Shown: positions 38,398-46,476, numbered from the stretch's first letter. The stretch is DNA of 64,000 nt from Azospirillum formosense (GCF_040500525.1 NZ_CP159405.1:248001-312000); one strand, 5' to 3'. Notes: generated by a model not told the origin, from the letters alone. Made by a program: numbers and translations.

Positions 38398-38418
38398 GAA
38401 CCTGTCATGAACCTGTCA
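38398..38418 (-). promoter_or_regulatory. candidate TctD-binding direct repeat upstream of the tct operon
   Basis: GAACCTGTCA occurs twice with one base between the copies (38398-38407 and 38409-38418), an 11-base period. On the minus strand this reads TGACAGGTTC-A-TGACAGGTTC and is followed by TGTTAAACAG. OmpR-family regulators bind such helical-turn-spaced direct repeats, and tctD is encoded in the same operon. Confidence 0.5.
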
Positions 38419-38520
38419 GCCACCACCCGGGCACGCAAAATTTCGGCGCTCCACCCGGAAGAGGCGGAGACCGGTTCGCGGCGGTTTTTCCCCGCCGGGG
38501 TGATGGGGAGGTGAGCGCCT

Positions 38521-38610
38521 TGCCCCCTCCCTAACCCTCCCCCGCTATCGCAGGGGAGGGGACGAAATCTCCCTCCCCTGCGAAGCGGGGGAGGGCCGGG
38601 GTGGGGGCAA
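38521..38610. repeat. REP-like palindromic repeat, family A copy 2
   Basis: The reverse complement of this block is nearly identical to 1501-1587: GCCCCCACCCCGGCCCTCCC, then the two GGGGAGGG hairpins and GTTAGGGAGGGGGC. It lies in the gap of about 275 bases between the tct operon head and the TauE/SafE gene. Confidence 0.75.
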
Positions 38611-38623
38611 ACGCCCCCGGAAC

Positions 38624-39415
38624 CTACCCCACCACCAGCAGGAACAGCCCCTGGCCGAGATAAACGGTGCCGGTCAGGGCGACCAGACGCTGGCTCCAGC
38701 TGCGGAACTGAGCGTCGCTCATGGCGTCGAGCACGCGGCGCGACAGGTTCGTCCCCAGAACGGCCATGCCGATGCAGGTGAGCGTCACCGTGATGTCCAG
38801 CGCCTCCGTCTCCGACGCCGCGACGAGGGAGCCGAAATAGACCGTCTTGAACAGGTGGCCGAAGACCTGCATCGTCGCCTTGGTCGCGACGACGCTCTGC
38901 CGCGACAGGCTGGATTTCACGAAAAAGACGTCGAGCAGCGGCCCCGAGATGCCGGCGATCAGCTGCACCCCCATGCACAGCAGGCCGGCCAGCGTGCTGT
39001 GGCCGCGCCGCGACACGTTGGGCGACCAGTGCGCCGGAACCGCCATCGCCATGAAGGGCGACAGCCCCAGCACGATCAGCGCCTCCGCCTTGCCGGGCAC
39101 GTAGCGGATCAGGGTGAAGACGCCGACCGCCACCGCCCCGCCCAACAGGAACCGGGCCACGATCCCCCATTGCACATGCCGCCGCCACAGCCACGCCCGC
39201 CAGCCGTTGGCGGTCATCTGCGTGATCCCGTGCAGCAGCATGGCCGATGACACCGGCAGCAGCACCAGCAGCAGCCCCATCAGCACCATGCCGCCGGCCA
39301 TGCCGAACAGCCCCGACAGGAACGAGGTCACCAGCGCCGCAAGGCCGAGTCCGAGTGTCAGGGGAACCGTCAGCATCCCGCTCATCCGAAAGTTCTTTTT
39401 GGCTGTGGTCGGCAT
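38624..39415 (-). CDS. TauE/SafE (TSUP) family permease
   Basis: A 263-aa protein with about eight hydrophobic segments. The TSUP features are GLFGMAGGMVLMGLLLVLLP in the first half and LLCMGVQLIAGISGPLLDVFFV in the second. TSUP members move sulfite, sulfonates or organosulfur anions, usually outward. The ATG at 39415 has GGGAG four to five bases upstream; 39385 and 39376 are internal alternatives. It is divergent from the LysR gene at 39501, which may control it. Confidence 0.85.
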   Translation of the reverse strand: MPTTAKKNFRMSGMLTVPLTLGLGLAALVTSFLSGLFGMAGGMVLMGLLLVLLPVSSAMLLHGITQMTANGWRAWLWRRHVQWGIVARFLLGGAVAVGVFTLIRYVPGKAEALIVLGLSPFMAMAVPAHWSPNVSRRGHSTLAGLLCMGVQLIAGISGPLLDVFFVKSSLSRQSVVATKATMQVFGHLFKTVYFGSLVAASETEALDITVTLTCIGMAVLGTNLSRRVLDAMSDAQFRSWSQRLVALTGTVYLGQGLFLLVVG

Positions 39416-39500
39416 GATGCTCCCGGCACGCTTGCGCCGCAAACGGGATTGTCTGATGCTGACCCCCAGGAAATGTTGGGGTGAATGGGGAGGGGGTCGG

Positions 39501-40415
39501 ATGCGGCGCCTGCCATCGCTGAACGCCTTGCGGGCGTTCGAGGCCGCGGCCCGGCACGGCAGCTTCACCGGGGCTGCGGGCGAACTGAACGTCTCGCAGG
39601 CCGCGGTGAGCCGCATGGTCCGCCTGCTGGAGGAGCGGATGGGCTTCCCGCTGTTCGAGCGGCGGGCCAACGCGCTGGAGCTGACCGACCGTGGGCGGGC
39701 GCTGCAACCCGGCCTGACCGGCGCCTTCGACGCGATCGCCGACAGCGTGGAGCGGGTCGCCGCAATGCGCGACGGCCCGGTGTTGACGCTGGGGGTGGGC
39801 GCCACCTTCGCGGTGCGCTGGCTGATCCCGCGCCTGTCAGCCTTCCACGAGAGCCACCCCGACGTGGAGGTGCGCATCGCCACCGGCGGCGCCGGCGCGC
39901 CGATCCGCGAGGACTGGACCTGCGCCCTGCTGCTGGGCGACGGGCATTGGCCGGGCTACGAGGTGGAGGAGCTGTTCACCGCCGACATGCTGCCGGTCTG
40001 CGCGCCCGCCCTGGCGCGGAGCCTGCGCCGTCCGGAGGATCTGCTGTCGGCGACGCTGCTCTCGGTGTCGCACTGGGCGGACGACTGGCCGCACTGGTTC
40101 GCCTCGGCGGGGCTGGCGCCGCCGGCCGTGAAGGGGTTGTCCTTGGGCAGCTACGCCATGACCCTGCAGGCGGCGGCGGACGGGGTGGGGGTGGCGCTGG
40201 GCGCGCGGCTCTACATCGCCGACGATCTGGCGGCGGGCCGGCTGGTCACGCCCTTCGCGCTGGCCGTGCCGATGGGGCGGGCGTGGTATCTGGTCTCGCG
40301 GCCGGCGCGGCACCGGGAGCCGGGCTTCACCGCCTTCCGGGACTGGCTGCGCGCCGCGGTCGGATCGCCGGACCCCGAAAAGAAAAGACCGCCGGAGATG
40401 GCCCCGGCGGTCTGA
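39501..40415 (+). CDS. LysR-family regulator, GcvA-like
   Basis: A 304-aa LysR regulator. The winged HTH (about residues 5-63: ALRAFEAAARHGSFTGAAGELNVSQAAVSRMVRLLEE, cited in part) is followed by a periplasmic-binding-like effector domain with a GcvA-type pattern (LTLGVGATFAVRWLIPRLSAF). LysR genes commonly act on the divergent neighbour, here the TSUP permease, across the 85-base gap. The ATG at 39501 follows GGAGGGGG. The 3' end is overlapped on the other strand by the terminator of candidate small RNA 2. Confidence 0.92.
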   Translation: MRRLPSLNALRAFEAAARHGSFTGAAGELNVSQAAVSRMVRLLEERMGFPLFERRANALELTDRGRALQPGLTGAFDAIADSVERVAAMRDGPVLTLGVGATFAVRWLIPRLSAFHESHPDVEVRIATGGAGAPIREDWTCALLLGDGHWPGYEVEELFTADMLPVCAPALARSLRRPEDLLSATLLSVSHWADDWPHWFASAGLAPPAVKGLSLGSYAMTLQAAADGVGVALGARLYIADDLAAGRLVTPFALAVPMGRAWYLVSRPARHREPGFTAFRDWLRAAVGSPDPEKKRPPEMAPAV

Positions 40416-40498
40416 AGTCGCACTTTGGAGAAACGTCACTCGGCGGAACCACGCGCGTGGCGCGGCCTGCCGACTGGGTTTCAAAGGATAACCGAACG
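40376..40498 (-). ncRNA. candidate small RNA 2, downstream of uxaA
   Basis: Predicted from the promoter at 40533-40505 (TTGCGC-17-TATAAG, overlapping the perfect TATACTAGTATA palindrome) and the terminator at 40413-40378. The RNA of about 120 nt would contain a hairpin around CCACGCGCGTGG. A stretch GUGACGUUUCUCCAAAG follows at about 40438-40422, then the terminator. The UUUCUCC segment resembles anti-Shine-Dalgarno loops of known alphaproteobacterial small RNAs. Its last part is antisense to the end of the LysR gene. It shares GACGUUUC(C)UCC and overall layout with the candidate at 19804-19906. No protein starts in this stretch, which is why a promoter here is unexpected. Confidence 0.45.
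40378..40413 (-). terminator. intrinsic terminator of candidate small RNA 2 / uxaCA
   Basis: The stem AGACCGCCGG/CCGGCGGTCT (40386-40395 with 40404-40413) has an 8-base loop and is followed on the minus strand by UUUCUUUU. On the plus strand no T-run follows, so it terminates minus-strand transcripts. It overlaps the last codons of the LysR gene. Confidence 0.8.
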
Positions 40499-40504
40499 AA
40501 AACA

Positions 40505-40533
40505 CTTATACTAGTATATCACTAAGAGCGCAA
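40505..40533 (-). promoter_or_regulatory. shared AT-rich promoter/operator, site c
   Basis: On the minus strand TTGCGC (40533-40528), 17 bases, then TATAAG (40510-40505), with a perfect TATACTAGTATA at 40507-40518. It lies in the gap between the convergent uxaA and LysR genes, where no protein-coding gene starts. Together with the terminator 95 bases on, it defines candidate small RNA 2. Confidence 0.55.
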
Positions 40534-40543
40534 GCCCTTTCGC

Positions 40544-42067
40544 TCACATGACGGCGCCCATCTGCCAGGGCGTGAACTCGTCGGAGCCGAAGCCCAGCTC
40601 CTCGCTCTTGGTCTTCCGGCCCGACGCGGTGTCGAGGATGAGCTGGAAGATCGCCCGCCCGACCTCCTCGATGGTGGCGTCGCCGGTGGCGATGGGGCCG
40701 CAGTCGATGTCCATGTCGTCGGGCATCCTGCGGTAGAGCGGCGTGTTGGTGGCGAGCTTCAGCGACGGCGTCGGCTTGCAGCCGAAGACGGAGCCGCGGC
40801 CCGTGGTGAAGCACAGCACGTTGGCGCCGCCCGCCACCTGGCCCGTGGCCGACACCGGGTCGTAGCCCGGCGTGTCCATGAAGACGAGGCCCGGCCCGGT
40901 GATCGGCTCGGCGTAGCGCACCACCTCGACGAGGTTGGTCGTGCCGGCCTTGGCGACCGCGCCCAGCGACTTCTCCAGGATGGTGGTCAGGCCGCCCTTC
41001 TTGTTGCCGGGCGACGGGTTGTTGTTCATCTCGCCGCCGGTGCGGCTGGTGTAGTCCTCCCACCAGCGGATGCGTTCGACCAGCGTCTCGCCGACCGCCG
41101 GGCTGACGGCGCGGCGGGTCAGCAGATGCTCGGCGCCGTAGACCTCCGGCGTCTCGCTCAGCACCGCGGTGCCGCCGTTGCGGATCAGCAGGTCCACGGC
41201 GTGGCCGAGCGCCGGGTTGGCGGTGATGCCGGAATAGCCGTCCGACCCGCCGCATTGCAGCGCCAGGATCAGGTGGCTGGCCGGCACGGTCTCGCGCGTC
41301 ACGTCGTTGACGCGGGGCAGCAGGGCGCGGATGCGCTCCACGCTCGCCCGCACGGTGGCGGCGGTGCCGCCGCTGTCCTGGATGGCCAGCGTCTGCAGCG
41401 TGTCGCCGACGGTCAGCCCCTCGACCTCCACCAGCTTGTCGATCTGGTTCACCTCGCAGCCGAGGCCGAGCACGAGCACGGCGGCGAAGTTCGGGTGGCG
41501 GGCGTAGCCGGCGATGGTCCGGCGCAGCGCGTCGATGGCGTCGCCCTGGGAACCCATGCCGCAGCCGTAGGAATGGGTCAGCGCGACCACCCCGTCGATG
41601 TTGGGGTAGGCGGCCAGCGCGTCGCCGCGGAACTGGTCGGCGATCATCCGCGCGGCGGTGGCCGAGCAGTTCACCGTGGTCAGGATGCCGATGTAGTTGC
41701 GGGTCGCCACGCGCCCGTCCGGACGGACGATGCCCTGGAAGGTGGCGCGCTCCGCCTCCGGCATGAGGTCGGTGGGGTGGACGTCGGCGCCGAAGGCGTA
41801 GTCGCGCTCGAAGCTGTCGCCCACGCCGATGTTGTGGACGTGGACATGGTCGCCCGGCGCGATGGGCGCGGTCGCGAAGCCGATGACCTGGTTGTACTTG
41901 CGCACCGGCTCGCCGAGCGCGATGGCCTGCACCGCGACCTTGTGGCCGGAGGGGATCGTGGTCCGGGCGACGACCTCGGTGTCGGGCAGGCGGGTGCCCT
42001 CCGGCAGGTCGGCGCCGGCAACGACGACGTTGTCCGCGGGGTGCAGGCGGATGGTCAGCGATGCCAT
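40544..42067 (-). CDS. uxaA: altronate dehydratase UxaA (SAF-fused form)
   Basis: A 507-aa enzyme that dehydrates D-altronate to 2-keto-3-deoxygluconate in galacturonate breakdown. The N-terminal SAF domain (about 1-95, HKVAVQAIALGEPVRKYNQVIGFA) is joined to the dehydratase domain with NYIGILTTVNCSATAARMIA, HSYGCGM, GLGCEVNQ, QCGGSDGYSGITANPALG and MDTPGYDPVSATGQVAGGANV. Galactarate dehydratase GarD is a related alternative, but the uxaC neighbour favours UxaA. The ATG at 42067 has AAGGA six bases upstream. It follows uxaC in one operon with a palindromic repeat in between. Confidence 0.93.
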   Translation of the reverse strand: MASLTIRLHPADNVVVAGADLPEGTRLPDTEVVARTTIPSGHKVAVQAIALGEPVRKYNQVIGFATAPIAPGDHVHVHNIGVGDSFERDYAFGADVHPTDLMPEAERATFQGIVRPDGRVATRNYIGILTTVNCSATAARMIADQFRGDALAAYPNIDGVVALTHSYGCGMGSQGDAIDALRRTIAGYARHPNFAAVLVLGLGCEVNQIDKLVEVEGLTVGDTLQTLAIQDSGGTAATVRASVERIRALLPRVNDVTRETVPASHLILALQCGGSDGYSGITANPALGHAVDLLIRNGGTAVLSETPEVYGAEHLLTRRAVSPAVGETLVERIRWWEDYTSRTGGEMNNNPSPGNKKGGLTTILEKSLGAVAKAGTTNLVEVVRYAEPITGPGLVFMDTPGYDPVSATGQVAGGANVLCFTTGRGSVFGCKPTPSLKLATNTPLYRRMPDDMDIDCGPIATGDATIEEVGRAIFQLILDTASGRKTKSEELGFGSDEFTPWQMGAVM

Positions 42068-42089
42068 CGGGATTCCTTTCACTCCCTAA

Positions 42090-42212
42090 TGTTCCCTCTC
42101 CCCCTGGGGAGAGGGTCAGGGTGAGGGGGATGCGCGTGGCGGGACGTCCGGCACAAGCGCAACCCCCTGACCCGGCGCCGTTGGCGCCACCCTCTCCCCA
42201 AGGGGAGAGAGG
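42090..42212. repeat. REP-like palindromic repeats, family B, between uxaC and uxaA
   Basis: CCCTCTCCCCCTGGGGAGAGGGTCAGGGTGAGGG and, inverted, CCCTGACCCGGCGCCGTTGGCGCCACCCTCTCCCCAAGGGGAGAG form a long foldback, cited in part. It is related to the block at 6791-6936. It fills the space between the two operon genes and may act as an mRNA stabiliser. Confidence 0.7.
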
Positions 42213-42219
42213 TTTCACG

Positions 42220-43623
42220 TCAGAGCTTGTAGGCCTTCTTCGCCAGCGTGTAGGCGAGATCCACCGCCAGCTCCGCGGCCTCGTCCTCCTCCAGGCGGTG
42301 CTCGGCGACGAGGCGGGCCAGGAAGGCGCAGTCCACGCGGCGGGCCACGTCGTGGCGGGCCGGGATGGAGCAGAAGGCGCGCGTGTCGTCGTTGAAGCCG
42401 ACCGTGTTGTAGAAGCCGGCCGTCTCCGTGATCATCTCGCGGTAGCGGCGCATGCCCTCGGGGCTGTCGTGGAACCACCAGGCCGGGCCGACGCGCAGCG
42501 CCGGGTAGTGGCCGGCCAGCGGCGCCAGCTCGCGGGCGTAGCTGGTCTCGTCCAGCGTGAACAGGATGATGGTCAGGTCGCGCTCGTTGCCGACGCGGTC
42601 GAGCAGCGGCTTCAGCGCCCGCACATACTCGGTGCCGGTCGGGATGTCGGCGCCCTTGTCGCGGCCGAAGCGCTCGAAGACGCCCGGGTTGTGGTTGCGG
42701 AAGCTGCCGGGATGGATCTGCATGACCAGCCCGTCGTCCAGGCTCATCTTGGCCATCTCGGTCAACATCTGGCCGCGGAAGATCTCCGCCTCGGCCGCCG
42801 TGATGGTGCCGCGCAGCGCCTTCTCGAACAGCCGCTCGGCGTCGGCGTCCGACAGGTCGGCGGTGGTCGCCGTGGCGTGTCCATGGTCGGTCGAGGTGGC
42901 GCCGCCGACCTCCTTGAAATACTGGCGGCGGTTGCGCAGGGCGGCGAGATAGCCGGCCCAGGTCGAGGTGTTCTCACCGGACAGCGCGCCCAGTGTCTCG
43001 ACGTTGGCCTGGAAGCCCTCGAACTCCGGATCGACGACCGGGTCCGGGCGGAAGGCGGTGATGACGCGGCCCTTCCAGCCGCTCTCGCGGATGGCCCGGT
43101 GATGCTCCAGCGTGTCGAGCGGCGACTCGGTGGTCGCCAGCAGCTCGATGTTGAAGCGCTCGAACAGGGCGCGCGGCAGGAATTCCGGCTTCTGCAGGCA
43201 GGCGTCGATCTGGTCGAAGATTCGGTCGGCGCTGGCCCCGCTCAGCCGCTCCGTCACGCCGAACACCGTCTCGAAGGCGTGGTCGAGCCACATGCGCGTC
43301 GGGGTGCCGCGGAACAGGTGCCAGTTCTGCGCCAGCTGGCGCCAGATCTTGCGGGGATCGCTCTCCACCGCCCCGCCGTCCCTGCGCGGCACGCCCAGGC
43401 TTTCCAGCGTCACGCCCTGGCTGTAGAGCATGCGGAAGGCGTAATGGTCGGGCACCACGAACAGCGCCGCCGGGTTCGGGAACGCCTCGTTCTTGGCGAA
43501 CCAGGACGGGTCCGTGTGGCCGTGCGGGCTGATGATCGGCAGGTGGCCCACCTCCGCGTACAGCCGGCGCGCGATGTCGCGCTGCGTGGGATCGCTGGGG
43601 AAGAGGCGGTCGGGGTGGAGCAT
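42220..43623 (-). CDS. uxaC: glucuronate isomerase UxaC
   Basis: A 467-aa amidohydrolase-fold isomerase that converts D-glucuronate to fructuronate and D-galacturonate to tagaturonate. It has the metal-binding ISPHGHTDPSWFA near the start, TTESPLDTLEHH, FRPDPVVDP and GPAWWFHDSPEGM. Its length is normal. It is the first gene of the uxaC-uxaA unit, about 100 bases behind site d. The tagaturonate reductase (UxaB) that should link the two enzymes is not in the window. Confidence 0.96.
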   Translation of the reverse strand: MLHPDRLFPSDPTQRDIARRLYAEVGHLPIISPHGHTDPSWFAKNEAFPNPAALFVVPDHYAFRMLYSQGVTLESLGVPRRDGGAVESDPRKIWRQLAQNWHLFRGTPTRMWLDHAFETVFGVTERLSGASADRIFDQIDACLQKPEFLPRALFERFNIELLATTESPLDTLEHHRAIRESGWKGRVITAFRPDPVVDPEFEGFQANVETLGALSGENTSTWAGYLAALRNRRQYFKEVGGATSTDHGHATATTADLSDADAERLFEKALRGTITAAEAEIFRGQMLTEMAKMSLDDGLVMQIHPGSFRNHNPGVFERFGRDKGADIPTGTEYVRALKPLLDRVGNERDLTIILFTLDETSYARELAPLAGHYPALRVGPAWWFHDSPEGMRRYREMITETAGFYNTVGFNDDTRAFCSIPARHDVARRVDCAFLARLVAEHRLEEDEAAELAVDLAYTLAKKAYKL

Positions 43624-43729
43624 CGTTCATCTCCGGAAAGAGGGATGCCGGACGGGAGTCCGGTGCCCATTTGAATGGGTGGTTCGGGTATGGCGCGCGG
43701 TGCCGCGCCGGTCATGTCCCGCACATCGG

Positions 43730-43759
43730 AATATATTAATATATCAGTTCCGAATGCAA
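43730..43759 (-). promoter_or_regulatory. shared AT-rich promoter/operator, site d (uxaC)
   Basis: On the minus strand TTGCAT (43759-43754), 18 bases, then TATATT (43735-43730). The palindrome TATATTAATATA at 43732-43743 is perfect and is followed by TCAG. It lies 107 bases before the uxaC start and is the clear promoter of uxaC-uxaA. Confidence 0.7.
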
Positions 43760-43820
43760 GGACTTTGTGCGTCCCGCCCACAATTCTGTCGCCGGAACGC
43801 GCAATTCAAGAGGGTGCCCC

Positions 43821-44255
43821 TCAGAGGCGGCGCGAATCGTGGGCGGCGAAGTCCACGGCCCGCGGGCGGTAGCCGCTGGTGAAGAGGGGGGAGGAGATCA
43901 CCATGTCGGCGGTCGCCTCGTTGCAGGCCATCGGGATGTTGTAGAGCGTGGCGAGGCGGGTCAGCGCCTTCACGTCCACGTCGTGGGGCTGGGCGGTCAT
44001 CGGGTCGACGAAGAAGACCAGCAGGTCGATCCGGCCTTCCGCGATCATCGCGCCGATCTGCTGGTCGCCGCCCAGCGGACCGCTTTTCAGCGAGGTGATG
44101 TCCAACTGGGGATGGGCCTCCCGGACCAGCCGGCCGGTGGTGCCGGTGGACCAGAAGACGTTCCCCTCCAGCGCGTGGATGTTGGCGCCGAGCCAGCCGA
44201 TCAGGTCGGGCTTGCGGGCGTCGTGGGCGACGAGGGCGATGCGTTTGCGGTCCAC
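43821..44255 (-). CDS. mgsA: methylglyoxal synthase
   Basis: A 144-aa enzyme that converts dihydroxyacetone phosphate to methylglyoxal and phosphate, relieving sugar-phosphate stress. Signatures are IALVAHDARKPDLIGW, FWSTGTTGRLV, SGPLGGDQQIGAMIAEGRID and FFVDPMTAQPHDVDVKALTRLA, cited in part; they include the catalytic Asp and His residues of the family. It has its own site-e promoter and lies within the hexuronate cluster, so it is probably induced with it. Confidence 0.96.
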   Translation of the reverse strand: MDRKRIALVAHDARKPDLIGWLGANIHALEGNVFWSTGTTGRLVREAHPQLDITSLKSGPLGGDQQIGAMIAEGRIDLLVFFVDPMTAQPHDVDVKALTRLATLYNIPMACNEATADMVISSPLFTSGYRPRAVDFAAHDSRRL

Positions 44256-44299
44256 GGTGAACGTCCTTGCGCTGTGCGCTCCGTGGTGGAGCTTTCATC

Positions 44300-44329
44300 A
44301 ATATACTAGTATACTTTTGGATGGCGCAA
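44300..44329 (-). promoter_or_regulatory. shared AT-rich promoter/operator, site e (mgsA)
   Basis: On the minus strand TTGCGC (44329-44324), 18 bases, then TATATT (44305-44300), with a perfect TATACTAGTATA at 44302-44313. It lies 45 bases before mgsA, in the gap shared with the divergent gntR gene. Confidence 0.65.
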
Positions 44330-44388
44330 CGCGCTTCCCGATGGGACAAACCGGCGCGGAACCGGGACGCCGCGCGGGGCCAAGGCGT

Positions 44389-44418
44389 TTGACCCACCCC
44401 GCCGGGTATTAGTATATT
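44389..44418 (+). promoter_or_regulatory. shared AT-rich promoter/operator, site f (gntR copy 1)
   Basis: TTGACC (44389-44394), 18 bases, then TATATT (44413-44418). The overlapping GGTATTAGTATA is a weaker match (9 of 12) to the palindrome. It lies 95 bases before the gntR start and suits autoregulation. Confidence 0.55.
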
Positions 44419-44512
44419 GCAATGAAGGGCCGACCGTCCGCGGCGTCAACCAGCGGGTTCGACGCCGGCATTCCGGAGCGCCGGCGCCCTTGAACAGTCC
44501 TGGCAGGAGCGG

Positions 44513-45322
44513 GTGTTGAAAAAGGCGGCGCAGACATCGACGGTGGATTCATCGACGGCGGTTTCGGAACAGGCGGCGGGCGTCAAGGCGCGGACCCGGC
44601 GCCGCACGGCGGCGGCGGTCGCCCGCCCGGCCCAGCGCGGCACCACCGTGGCCGCGACGATCTACCGCGACCTGCGCAACGAGATCGTCTCGCTCCGCCG
44701 CAAGCCGGGCGAGCCGGTCGCGGAGAAGGTGATCGCCCAGGATTACGGCGTCAGCCGCACCCCGGTGCGCGAGGCCGTGCTGCGTCTGGCGGACGAGGGG
44801 CTGATCGAGATCTTCCCACAGTCGGGCACCTTCGTGTCCCGCATCCCGCTGGGCGCCCTGCCGGAAGCCATCGCCATCCGCAAGGCGCTGGAGGAGGCGA
44901 CCGTCCGCTACGCCGCCAAGCGGGCCACCCGCAGCCAGATCGCCAAGCTGCGCGCCAACCTGGAACTCCAGCGCGAGATGGAGGCCGCCCAGAATTTCGA
45001 AGGCTTCCACCAAGCCGACGAGACCTTCCACGCGCTGCTGGCCGAGACCGCCGGCTATCCCGGCTTCTGGAGCCTGACGCAGCAGGTGAAGGTGCAGGTG
45101 GACCGCTACCGGCTGCTGACCCTGCCGGTGCTGGGCCGCGTGCCGGACGTGATCGCCGAGCATTCGGTCATCATCGAGGCCATCGCCAACAACGACCCGG
45201 AGGCGGCGGCCAAGGCCATCGACCTGCATCTGGACTATCTGCAGGTCACCATCGCCGACGCGCAGAAGGCCAACCCGCTCTATTTCACCGCCCCCTCGGA
45301 GGACGCGGCCGAGCCGGTCTGA
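44513..45322 (+). CDS. GntR/FadR-type regulator, probable hexuronate repressor (copy 1)
   Basis: A 269-aa regulator. A basic 45-residue N-terminal tail precedes the winged HTH (IYRDLRNEIVSLRRKPGEPVAEKVIAQDYGVSRTPVREAVLRL, cited in part) and an all-helical FCD effector domain with the metal-binding pattern (DETFHALLAETAG, AEHSVIIEAI, LHLDYL). FCD regulators respond to organic or sugar acids. It is a close paralogue of the protein at 50647. The start is GTG at 44513 with AGGAG upstream; TTG at 44516 is possible. It lies between mgsA and the YghZ-type gene, and sites e, f and g flank it. Confidence 0.92.
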   Translation: MLKKAAQTSTVDSSTAVSEQAAGVKARTRRRTAAAVARPAQRGTTVAATIYRDLRNEIVSLRRKPGEPVAEKVIAQDYGVSRTPVREAVLRLADEGLIEIFPQSGTFVSRIPLGALPEAIAIRKALEEATVRYAAKRATRSQIAKLRANLELQREMEAAQNFEGFHQADETFHALLAETAGYPGFWSLTQQVKVQVDRYRLLTLPVLGRVPDVIAEHSVIIEAIANNDPEAAAKAIDLHLDYLQVTIADAQKANPLYFTAPSEDAAEPV

Positions 45323-45344
45323 AGGCTGCCTTGCGCTCTTGGCT

Positions 45345-45372
45345 TTGGACTGCGGCCGATTTCTAATATATC
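45345..45372 (+). promoter_or_regulatory. shared AT-rich promoter/operator, site g (aldo/keto reductase)
   Basis: TTGGAC (45345-45350), 16 bases, then TATATC (45367-45372). Only the right half of the palindrome is good (CTAATATA-TCAG, 45363-45374). It lies 46 bases before the reductase start. This is the weakest of the eight sites. Confidence 0.4.
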
Positions 45373-45417
45373 AGTCACAGTCCTCCCGACACCGCGCAAG
45401 ACAGCCAGGAGACCGCG

Positions 45418-46458
45418 ATGCAATCGTACTACCGCGCCGATCCGGCCCGCTACACGGGCATGACCTACCGCCGCAGCGGGCGGAGCGGGCTCGACCTGCC
45501 GGCCATTTCGCTGGGGCTGTGGCAGAATTTCGGCGGCACCGACGTGTTCGAGACCGGGCGCGCCGTGCTGCGCCGGGCCTTCGACCGTGGCGTCACCCAT
45601 TTCGACCTCGCCAACAACTACGGCCCGCCGCCGGGTTCGGCGGAGGAGAATTTCGGGCGCGTCCTGGCGACCGACTTCAAGGCCCACCGCGACGAGCTGA
45701 TCGTCTCCACCAAGGCCGGCTACGACATGTGGCCCGGCCCCTACGGAAGCTGGGGCTCGCGCAAGTACCTGACGGCCAGCCTGGACCAGAGCCTCAAGCG
45801 CATGGGGCTCGACTATGTGGACATCTTCTACTCGCACCGCGTCGATCCGCGCACCCCGCTGGAGGAGACGATGGGGGCGCTCGACCACGCCGTGCGGCAG
45901 GGCAAGGCGCTCTATGTCGGCATCTCCTCCTACTCGCCGGAGATGACCCGGCGGGCGGCGGCGATCCTCAAGGACCTCGGCACGCCCTGCCTGATCCACC
46001 AGCCCTCCTACTCGATGCTGAACCGCTGGATCGAGGGCGGGCTGCTCGACGCGCTGGAGGAGACCGGGATCGGCTGCATCGCCTTCTCGCCGCTGGCCCA
46101 GGGCATGCTGACCACCAAGTATCTGAACGGCCAGCCCACCGACGCCCGCGCCGCCAAGGGCGGCACGCTGAAGGCGCATTTCCTGTCGCCGGAGAATCTG
46201 GAGCGCGTGCGCGCCCTGGACGCCATCGCCACGCGGCGCGGCCAGACGCTGGCCCAGATGGCCATCGCCTGGGTGCTGCGCGACCCGCGGGTGACCTCCG
46301 CCCTGATCGGCGCCCGCAACGTCGAGCAGCTCGACAACTCGCTCGACGCGCTGAAGAACACCGCCTTCACGCCGGAGGAACTGGCCGAGATCGACCGCCA
46401 CGCCGTCGATGGCGGGCTGAACCTGTGGCAGAACTCGTCGAACGCCGAAGCCGGCTGA
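45418..46458 (+). CDS. YghZ-type aldo/keto reductase (L-glyceraldehyde 3-phosphate / methylglyoxal reductase)
   Basis: A 346-aa NADPH-dependent reductase, highly similar along its length to E. coli YghZ/Gpr: MTYRRSGRSGLDLPAISLGL, FDLANNYGPPPGSAEENFGR, STKAGYDMWPGPYGSWGSRK, YVDIFYSHRVD and LIHQPSYSMLNRW, each cited in part. Catalytic Asp, Tyr, Lys and His are in these blocks. YghZ reduces L-glyceraldehyde 3-phosphate and helps detoxify methylglyoxal. Here it shares a regulatory region type with mgsA, so the cluster encodes both making and removing methylglyoxal. Confidence 0.92.
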   Translation: MQSYYRADPARYTGMTYRRSGRSGLDLPAISLGLWQNFGGTDVFETGRAVLRRAFDRGVTHFDLANNYGPPPGSAEENFGRVLATDFKAHRDELIVSTKAGYDMWPGPYGSWGSRKYLTASLDQSLKRMGLDYVDIFYSHRVDPRTPLEETMGALDHAVRQGKALYVGISSYSPEMTRRAAAILKDLGTPCLIHQPSYSMLNRWIEGGLLDALEETGIGCIAFSPLAQGMLTTKYLNGQPTDARAAKGGTLKAHFLSPENLERVRALDAIATRRGQTLAQMAIAWVLRDPRVTSALIGARNVEQLDNSLDALKNTAFTPEELAEIDRHAVDGGLNLWQNSSNAEAG

Positions 46459-46476
46459 TCCGCCGAAAGCCGACAT

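Noticed and set aside
39416..39883. Longer N-terminus for the TauE/SafE permease
   Set aside because: It runs antisense through the LysR HTH; the LysR start is well supported.
40505..40518. The palindromes as mere AT-rich terminators
   Set aside because: Stems are too weak, no T-run follows, and each has a -35 element at the correct distance.
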